DNA of 13,321 nt from an uncultured Eubacteriales bacterium. Its GTDB lineage: Bacteria > Bacillota_A > Clostridia > Christensenellales > Aristaeellaceae. The position numbers were made by a program, and so were the translations under genes. This document shows positions 7,116-11,951 of this stretch, in pieces. Under the pieces are notes generated by a model. It was not told the DNA's origin. It did no database searches and saw only the letters and a program-made list of their open reading frames with translations. Positions within the stretch are counted from its first letter, which is position 1; each line of letters begins with the position of its first letter. Where the stretch lies: assembly GCA_902775835.1 (NCBI GenBank), contig CACYNZ010000068.1:1-13321 (forward strand), written 5' to 3'.

Positions 7116-8669
7116 TTACTTGGCCAGCTTTGCGTTCCAGAAGTTGGTGGTCAGGAACACATTGTAGCCGGTCAGCTTGTTGGTGCATGCAGCTGCCTGA
7201 TGGAAGTGGCCCAGCATCAGCACAGGGCAGTAATCCGAATAGCAGTAGGCCTGGATCTTTTCCCATGCCGCAAAGGCTGCCTCACGGGTACTTGCGGTGG
7301 TCATTTCCACCATCATGCTCTGCAGGGTTTCGTCATCGGACCAGCCTGCCCAGTCGGCGGCCAGGAAGTTCCTGAGGCTCGGCACGGGCACGGAGGAGAA
7401 GGTGGTGAAGAACACGTCATAGGCCGTTTCATCGTTGCGGGGCTTGGTCATGGTGGAACGGTCCTGTCCGATCAGCTCGGAGGTGATGCCGATGGTCTCC
7501 AGCTCCTGCTTGAGCACTTCCACCATGGCCGGTGCGCCGCCGCTGTTCACGTACAGGATGCGCAGGGGCTTGGAGGTGTCAAAGGAAGACTGGGCGAGCA
7601 GTTCCTTGGCCTTTTCCGGGTCGTTCTGGCAGAAGTACTCGCTGCCGGCGGTGGTGTACCAGCCGGGCTGGCCGTCTTCCATGAAGCAGGGATCCACGTC
7701 GTAGAGCTCGCCATAGTTGACGATGTTCAGGTCATCCGCGTTGGCAAGGGCCTGCACGGCCTGGCGCAGATACTTGTCGGTGGAGCGCTTGTTCCAGACC
7801 AGGGAAATCATGCCGGTCTGCTGGGAGTAAAGGGTGTACTCGGGATCGGCTTCCACGCGTGCCAGGTTGGCGTCGGTTACTTTCACGGCGAAGTCATAGT
7901 CGCCGGCAAACAGACCATTTACGCGGGTGTCCGCATCCTTCATGATGTAATACATGAGCGTCTTGGTGTAGGCATGCTTGTAGCCCCACAGATCGTCCAG
8001 CTCGGCTTCCGGATCGCCATAGGGCGCATAGTCCTCAAAGCGCTCCAGACGCACATACTGGTCCACGGCCCATTCAGCGAAGGTGTAGGGGCCGGTACCG
8101 ATCAGGGCTTCAGGCGGAACGAACCCGGTCTCGGCATTCTCAGCCGCCACGGACTCGGCAGGATAGATCACGGCGCACTGGGAAGCTCCGGCGAGCATGT
8201 CCAGCAGCATGATGGCGGAGTTCTGCAGCTTCAGGGATACCGTGTAGGCATCGTCAGCCACAAAACGGGCGTCGCCCAGCATGGTGCGCACGGTGGAGAA
8301 GTTTTCCACCCAGCGGTTCAGGGAAGCGACCACGTCCTCACTGGTCATTTCCTTGCCGTTGTGGAAGTGTACGCCCTGACGCAGATGGAAGACAAACTCG
8401 GAGCTCGTCTCGTTCACCTCGTAGGACTCAGCCAGCTCAGGTCCGATGGACCCGTCTTTCTTCAGGGTGACCAGCTGTTCAAAGACAGTGCCGCGCAGCA
8501 TGTTTCTCGCGTTCACGGAAGTGTCCTTGTGCAGATCGTAGGACGTGGCCTGGTTGTCGTCTGCAATGCGGATCACGTCAGCATACTCTTCTGCGGAAGC
8601 CATGGCGCACACGCTGCAAAGCATGCACAGAATCATCACGACCGACAGAATCTTTCTGGAAATGATCAT
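7116..8669 (-). CDS. Extracytoplasmic solute-binding protein, family 5 (Opp/Dpp type)
   Basis: The 517-residue product is the capture subunit of the downstream importer. The ATG at 8669 has AGGAGG 6 bases upstream; longer frames would translate the ribosome site itself. Residues 1-26 form a signal peptide (basic MIISRK, hydrophobic core, AMASA before the likely cut at 26/27). None of its three cysteines sits in a lipobox, so it appears secreted rather than lipid-anchored. The mature protein shows the family 5 signature region around GPELAESYEV...HLRQGVHFHNGK...SEDVVASLNRW (about 77-120) and the later IGTGPYTFAEW. Family members bind peptides, nickel, opines or, in several anaerobes, oligosaccharides. 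The neighbouring glycoside-hydrolase and beta-helix remnants make a sugar ligand conceivable here, but the sequence does not decide it. It is first in the operon, directly after a strong promoter. Confidence 0.93.
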   Translation of the reverse strand: MIISRKILSVVMILCMLCSVCAMASAEEYADVIRIADDNQATSYDLHKDTSVNARNMLRGTVFEQLVTLKKDGSIGPELAESYEVNETSSEFVFHLRQGVHFHNGKEMTSEDVVASLNRWVENFSTVRTMLGDARFVADDAYTVSLKLQNSAIMLLDMLAGASQCAVIYPAESVAAENAETGFVPPEALIGTGPYTFAEWAVDQYVRLERFEDYAPYGDPEAELDDLWGYKHAYTKTLMYYIMKDADTRVNGLFAGDYDFAVKVTDANLARVEADPEYTLYSQQTGMISLVWNKRSTDKYLRQAVQALANADDLNIVNYGELYDVDPCFMEDGQPGWYTTAGSEYFCQNDPEKAKELLAQSSFDTSKPLRILYVNSGGAPAMVEVLKQELETIGITSELIGQDRSTMTKPRNDETAYDVFFTTFSSVPVPSLRNFLAADWAGWSDDETLQSMMVEMTTASTREAAFAAWEKIQAYCYSDYCPVLMLGHFHQAAACTNKLTGYNVFLTTNFWNAKLAK

Positions 8670-8706
8670 GAGCATCCTCCTCAAAAAATGATGGATTTCC
8701 GCTCAG

Positions 8707-8734
8707 AGTATAATAAAAATCCGTGGCTTGTCAA
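8707..8734 (-). promoter_or_regulatory. Main promoter of the opp operon
   Basis: On the minus strand, a perfect TTGACA (8734-8729), a 16-base spacer and TATACT (8712-8707) predict initiation near 8700. This leaves a leader of about 30 bases with AGGAGG before the ATG at 8669. It is the closest match to consensus in the window, fitting strong expression of a binding protein. Confidence 0.8.
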
Positions 8735-8780
8735 TGAAAAATTCGAACGTTATTTGAGAAAAATTTATAAATGTTCGTCT
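8735..8780 (-). promoter_or_regulatory. AT-rich UP-like element and possible operator above the opp promoter
   Basis: Directly upstream of the opp -35 box is a very AT-rich stretch in an otherwise GC-rich window, with A/T runs spaced roughly one helical turn apart. It is flanked by CGAAC (8744-8748) and GTTCG (8773-8777), an inverted pair. It may act as an RNA polymerase alpha-contact (UP) element, a regulator site, or both. This is inference from composition and position. Confidence 0.35.
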
Positions 8781-8819
8781 CCTGCATCCGGCCTGTGCAC
8801 AGATTCTGCAGAGCGGGTC

Positions 8820-8850
8820 TTGACTTGGAGAGGACTTGAAGGAATAAGAT
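8820..8850 (+). promoter_or_regulatory. Possible relict promoter for the rightward glycoside-hydrolase fragment
   Basis: TTGACT (8820-8825) and TAAGAT (8845-8850) face the plus-strand fragment starting near 8899. The spacer is 19 bases, which is long, and the -10 is only moderate. It lies back to back with the opp promoter. Together with 8670-8819 this accounts for the region between the binding-protein start and the fragment; no other gene is seen there. Confidence 0.3.
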
Positions 8851-8898
8851 GCAGGCAGGATCAGAAATTTCAGGAAAATACGGAAGACGGGGAACGTG

Positions 8899-9036
8899 AT
8901 GCGCATGAGCGGAAGCAGGACAGACGCGGCCATACTCCGGATCAACCAGACAGGATATGCCACAGACCTGCCTGTTCAGGCGGCGGTGAGCGCCGACAGT
9001 GAGGTTATCCTTAAAAATGCGGCGGGGGACGTGATC
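8899..9036 (+). pseudogene. N-terminal fragment resembling the Ig-like domain of family 9 glycoside hydrolases
   Basis: From an ATG at 8899 (alternatives GTG 8896 and ATG 8905) the frame reads through AAILRINQTGYATDLPV and then SADSEVILKNAAGDVI. The N-Q-x-G-Y motif, the following D..P..A and the L-K-N-A-A-G-D-V strand are what I expect of the N-terminal Ig-like (CelD_N) domain that precedes the catalytic domain in family 9 cellulases and related enzymes. The likeness stops at about 9036, and the frame ends at 9082-9084 after unrelated residues. Only about 45 of several hundred residues remain, with no catalytic domain. It meets the beta-helix fragment on the opposite strand. The family assignment is from pattern memory and moderately sure; that the gene is broken is much surer. 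No product is expected to function. Confidence 0.5.
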
Positions 9037-9656
9037 TCCATCCGTCTGTTCTGGCGCCTTTCGCCGTTTACACAGATGGCGTAGTAGGGATTGTCCGCGG
9101 CCACCCACTTGTGAAAGCGCACATAGTAGGCGTTCTTCGGGGCGAACAGCGCGCCGATGGCACATCCGTCCACGTTCAGGCGCTCGAACAGACAGGCGTC
9201 CACTTCCGCCTCATCCCAGGTGCAGACACCGCACTGGAGTCCGCAGAAGCTGAGCTTGCTGAACTCGGCCTGGTCCACACGCGTATGTGACAGCGTAAGG
9301 CCCGAGGACCGCAGCGAATGCTCAAAATCCAGAAGCGGCCGCGTATCCATGCCCTCAATATCCCCCTGAATGCCCAGGTCCCGGATCACGCAGCCCTCGG
9401 CCGTGCGCGTCACGCCGACGCTCAGGGCGGGAAAGGATCTGCCGCGGAGCCGGAGCTGGGTTCCGCTTTTGCTTTCAGACACGCCGTTGGGATCCGAAGA
9501 GTAGGCCCAGACATCGCCTTCCAGACAGACACAGGGCCGGTCAATGCAGAAGGTTTCGGTCAGATTGTACTGCAGCGCGTCCAGGTGCATGCGTCCGCCG
9601 AGCTTATTAAGCGCGTCCGGCATGGCGGGCATGAAATGATTTGCAGGGTCTGACAA
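8976..9656 (-). pseudogene. 3'-truncated right-handed parallel beta-helix protein
   Basis: A TTG at 9656 with AAGGA 9 bases upstream opens a frame of 226 residues. After a short lead comes IDRPCVCLEGDVWAY, then DPNGVSESKSGTQLRL and GVTRTAEGCVIRDLGIQGD. Later come FCGLQCGVC, the short strand repeats EVDACLFERLNVDGCAIGALF, and AADNPYYAICVNG. This is the style of the N-terminal part of secreted or cytoplasmic pectin-lyase-like beta-helix proteins, which act on or bind polysaccharides and are normally well over 350 residues. Family-like sequence ends near MEIT (about 9033), after which about 20 unrelated residues reach a stop at 8976. There is no signal peptide. The loss of the C-terminal coils coincides with the end of the facing glycoside-hydrolase fragment. 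A short functional protein is possible but unlikely. Confidence 0.6.
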
Positions 9657-9769
9657 GGACCATCATCCTTTCCTTGGACAGATGCATGATCGTTCGGTTT
9701 TCGTATCTGTGCTTCATTGCAAACCCTGCAGTGGACTCAAAGTCAATAGGTTTCGGGAAAATTCCGCGC

Positions 9770-9798
9770 TTGACAAGAGGGCGGGATTTGCGTAGTGT
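9770..9798 (+). promoter_or_regulatory. Promoter of the esterase-YczE operon
   Basis: A perfect TTGACA (9770-9775) is followed by 17 bases and TAGTGT (9793-9798), a weak -10 that keeps the conserved first, second and last bases. Predicted initiation near 9805 places the inverted repeat 9803-9835 at the very start of the leader. A weak -10 with a perfect -35 would suit a regulated promoter. Confidence 0.55.
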
Positions 9799-9802
9799 TC
9801 AA

Positions 9803-9835
9803 CTGCCGGGGAAATGTGATGATAAGGCCCGGCAG
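9803..9835 (+). repeat. Inverted repeat in the esterase leader
   Basis: CTGCCGGG (9803-9810) and CCCGGCAG (9828-9835) are perfect 8-base complements around a 17-base loop, starting 5 bases after the predicted -10. It may be an operator overlapping the start site or a 5' RNA hairpin. It ends 10 bases before the GGAAGG ribosome site, so it need not block translation. Confidence 0.4.
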
Positions 9836-9859
9836 AATGCGGAAAGGAAGGCAAAGTCC

Positions 9860-11008
9860 ATGATGAATCTGGTTCAGAACACGCTCAGCCGGTTTGTTTC
9901 CTCCGGCCAGATCGCCGGATGCTCTGCGCGGATCATGCACCATGACCGCGTCGTCTTTGAGGGAAGCTTCGGCTGTGCCGACAGGGAGAAGAATGTGCCC
10001 ATGTCGGATGCCACCATTTTTCCCATCGCGTCCATGTCCAAAGTAATCACCGTGGCCGGGATCATGCAGCTCTATGAACAGGGTCTGTTCAAGCTCTGGG
10101 ATCCCGTCAGTGAATTCCTCCCGGGCTTCAAAAACCCCACCATTGCCGTGGAAAACAAGGACGGCAGCGTGGAAACGGTGCCCGCAAAGGGTGAGGTCAC
10201 CATGCGCCAGCTCTTCACCATGACCAGCGGCGTGCCCTATGCCGGGAACGAGACCGCGGCCGCCCGGATCCGCATGGAAAAGGAAAAGGAATTCCGGGAA
10301 GCGGGCAAGAAAATGCCCGGGACCGTGGAATACTGCAATCTTGTGGGCCAGCTGCCCCTGGCCTTTGAGCCCGGCGAGCGCTGGATGTACGGGTTCTCCA
10401 TTGATGTGCTGGGTGCCGTGATCGAGGTCCTGTCCGGCCAGACCCTGGGCCAGTACCTGAAGGAGCATATCTTTGACCCGCTGGGCATGCAGGACACGGG
10501 CTTTTTCGTGCCCGGGGAAAAGCATCCAAGGATTGCCCGGCTCTATCATATCCATGACGGCATGAAGCCCGCGGACCGCGTGTATCCGACGGAAAAGCCG
10601 GCCTTTGAGAGCGGCGGAGGCGGACTGTTCTCCACGGTGAAGGATTATTCCCGGTTTGCGCAGATGCTGCTGCACGGCGGCACGCTGGACGGGGAGCGGA
10701 TACTGGGAAGAAAGACCATTGACCTGATTGCCATGGACCATCTGACGCCCCAGCAGCAGGCGACGCATGACTGGAATACCCAGCGCGGCTACGGCTACGG
10801 TCTGGGTGTGCGCGTCATGACGAACCCGGAAGTCGCGGACATCAACGGATCCGTGGGTGAATGGGGCTGGGACGGCGCCTTCGGGAACTGGTTCTGCGTG
10901 GACCCGAAGGAAGACCTGACCTGTGTCTATCTCACCACCAATCTGCCCGGTGACCATTACAGTTTCATCCCGCGTCTGATGGCGTCCATGTACGCTTCTC
11001 TGGACTGA
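9860..11008 (+). CDS. EstB-like serine hydrolase (class C beta-lactamase fold, family VIII esterase type)
   Basis: The 382-residue product has the serine nucleophile motif SMSK (Ser58, Lys61) in PIASMSKVIT, the second motif tyrosine at Tyr177 (ERWMYGFSIDVLG), and a C-terminal G-x-W-type region EWGWDGAFGNWFCVDP (334-349). The form Y-G-F-S-I-D-V-L-G, instead of the beta-lactamase Y-x-N, resembles EstB-type esterases, so ester hydrolysis is more likely than beta-lactam breakdown. There is no signal peptide, implying a cytoplasmic enzyme. Start choice: tandem ATGs at 9860/9863 lie 8 bases after GGAAGG, while a longer frame from 9641 would run through the promoter and the hairpin and has no sensible N-terminus. 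It heads a two-gene operon, with a 19-base gap to the YczE-like gene. The natural substrate cannot be read from sequence. Confidence 0.92.
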   Translation: MMNLVQNTLSRFVSSGQIAGCSARIMHHDRVVFEGSFGCADREKNVPMSDATIFPIASMSKVITVAGIMQLYEQGLFKLWDPVSEFLPGFKNPTIAVENKDGSVETVPAKGEVTMRQLFTMTSGVPYAGNETAAARIRMEKEKEFREAGKKMPGTVEYCNLVGQLPLAFEPGERWMYGFSIDVLGAVIEVLSGQTLGQYLKEHIFDPLGMQDTGFFVPGEKHPRIARLYHIHDGMKPADRVYPTEKPAFESGGGGLFSTVKDYSRFAQMLLHGGTLDGERILGRKTIDLIAMDHLTPQQQATHDWNTQRGYGYGLGVRVMTNPEVADINGSVGEWGWDGAFGNWFCVDPKEDLTCVYLTTNLPGDHYSFIPRLMASMYASLD

Positions 11009-11027
11009 CGGAGGAAAGGAATCAGTC

Positions 11028-11687
11028 ATGAAGTTGAATTTCAGCTGGCGCAGGGTCTGGATGTCCCTGTGCGGTGTGGTGGTGTGCGCCATTGCCGTGG
11101 GCTTTTTCAAGATCGCGGCCATGGGTGTGGACCCGTTCCAGAGCCTGATGAGCGGACTGGACCAGCTGGTGCCGATCCCCTTCGGCACGCTGTACGTGAT
11201 CGTGAACGTGATTCTGCTCACGTTCAGCCTGGTGTTCAACCGGCACAATATCGGCATCGCCACGTTCATCAATCTCTTTCTGCTGGGCTACATCACCCAG
11301 TTCACGCTGGAAACGCTGCAGGGCTGGTTCCCGGCACCGGGCCTGGCGCTGCGCATCCTGTTCCTGGTCATCGGCATCGGCGTGATCTGCGTGGGCAGCG
11401 CGCTGTACATGACGGCGGACCTGGGCGTATCCACCTATGACTCGGTGGCCATCACCATGGCACATAAGTGGAAATGGGGAAAATTCCAGTATATCCGCAT
11501 TGCCACGGATGTGGTCTGCGTGGTGCTGGGTACGGTGATCTTTCTCATCGGCGGCGGCACCTGGGCCCAGGTGCCGGAGATTGTGGGTATCGGCACCATT
11601 ATCACGGCTTTCTTCATGGGTCCTCTGATCGAGTTTTTCAATGTGCGCATTGCGCGTCCGCTCCTGAATGCGGGAAAAGGCGCATGA
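11028..11687 (+). CDS. YczE/YyaS/YitT-family integral membrane protein
   Basis: The 219-residue product has about five membrane helices (roughly residues 8-30, 50-67, 75-92, 105-130 and 150-200). It also has the family features AAMGVDPFQSLMSGL near the first loop, a second internal copy of the same idea in TADLGVSTYDSVAI, and KWKWGKFQYIRIATD before the later helices. The two similar G-V-D/S loops suggest an internal duplication. The biochemical role of the family is unknown; Bacillus YczE has been linked to lipopeptide production. A GGAGGAAAGGA ribosome site lies in the 19 bases after the esterase stop, so the two genes are almost certainly co-transcribed. Transcription ends at the hairpin at 11770-11802. 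Confidence 0.88.
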   Translation: MKLNFSWRRVWMSLCGVVVCAIAVGFFKIAAMGVDPFQSLMSGLDQLVPIPFGTLYVIVNVILLTFSLVFNRHNIGIATFINLFLLGYITQFTLETLQGWFPAPGLALRILFLVIGIGVICVGSALYMTADLGVSTYDSVAITMAHKWKWGKFQYIRIATDVVCVVLGTVIFLIGGGTWAQVPEIVGIGTIITAFFMGPLIEFFNVRIARPLLNAGKGA

Positions 11688-11691
11688 GGAA

Positions 11692-11722
11692 ATGGAACAC
11701 CGGTGATCACACAGGTGTCCAT
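11692..11722. repeat. Imperfect inverted repeat after the YczE-like gene
   Basis: ATGGAACACC (11692-11701) pairs with GGTGTCCAT (11714-11722) apart from one bulged A. It begins 5 bases after the stop codon. No T-run follows on the plus strand, so it is not itself a terminator; it may protect the transcript 3' end or be chance. Confidence 0.3.
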
Positions 11723-11769
11723 ATAGCATGAAAAAAACGGCAGCACCTATGCATCCGGCAAGACAAAGT

Positions 11770-11802
11770 AACGCAGGCATGATGATCATGCCTGCGTTTT
11801 TT
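11770..11802 (+). terminator. Intrinsic terminator of the esterase-YczE operon
   Basis: AACGCAGGCATGAT (11770-11783) and ATCATGCCTGCGTT (11785-11798) are perfect complements around a single base (the real loop is larger). They are followed by a run of T to 11802. The T-run is on the plus strand only. It marks the boundary between the GC-rich operon and the AT-rich ATPase module. Confidence 0.9.
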
Positions 11803-11851
11803 GCATTCGAGCTTGCGTTACAATAAGGTCATGATAAGATGAAAACGTCAA

Positions 11852-11951
11852 TTTAGCTGATTATGATGAAAATTATTAACATAATCAGCTAAAACGGGAT
11901 ATTTTCGATGCATTTTAGCTGATTATGTGAGGTTAAGGACATGCTGATTAT
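11852..11951. repeat. Triple 14-bp motif array (direct-inverted-direct) plus partial fourth copy before the ATPase
   Basis: TTTAGCTGATTATG occurs at 11852-11865, inverted at 11880-11893, and directly again at 11914-11927 (the last two are 15-base matches, TTTTAGCTGATTATG). The core GCTGATTAT recurs at 11943-11951, overlapping the ATPase start codon. Copies 1 and 2 can form a perfect 14-bp hairpin with a 14-base loop; copies 2 and 3 can also pair. The array fills most of the 138 bases between the terminator and the gene, which otherwise hold only weak promoter-like hexamers (for example TACAAT 11819-11824 and TAAGAT 11835-11840). It is probably a set of operator sites or an alternative-pairing leader controlling the ATPase. 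Confidence 0.75.

Noticed and set aside
8703..8963. An 86-residue minus-strand frame in phase with the beta-helix fragment beyond its stop
   Set aside because: It reads into the opp promoter and its residues are not beta-helix-like. It is noted only because it shares the frame; a stop-codon readthrough gene is not supported.
8972..8999. A GC-rich inverted repeat (CGGCG/CGCCG with outer CTGT/ACAG) at the stop of the beta-helix fragment
   Set aside because: The stem is short and has no T-run. It lies within the glycoside-hydrolase-like coding fragment and is not convincing as a terminator or recombination site.
6381..9002. An 873-residue open frame on the plus strand opposite the binding-protein gene and oppB
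   Set aside because: It lies antisense to clear, motif-bearing genes. Its composition (rich in G, H, Q and V) is that expected from reading high-GC codons backwards, it has no recognisable domain, and it crosses the opp promoter and terminator-like hairpin.
9860..11008. Annotation of the serine hydrolase as an antibiotic-resistance beta-lactamase
   Set aside because: It lacks the Y-x-N motif and a signal peptide and has EstB-type residues instead, so esterase activity is more probable.
9743..11272. A 509-residue minus-strand frame opposite the esterase and YczE-like gene
   Set aside because: It is antisense to two genes with clear family motifs and shows no domain or ribosome-site support. 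It is a shadow of high-GC coding sequence.
11728..11826. A short plus-strand ORF beginning MKKTAAPMHPARQ (32 residues) after the YczE-like gene
   Set aside because: It runs through the terminator hairpin and its T-run, and its ribosome site is weak. The reading frame is most likely chance.
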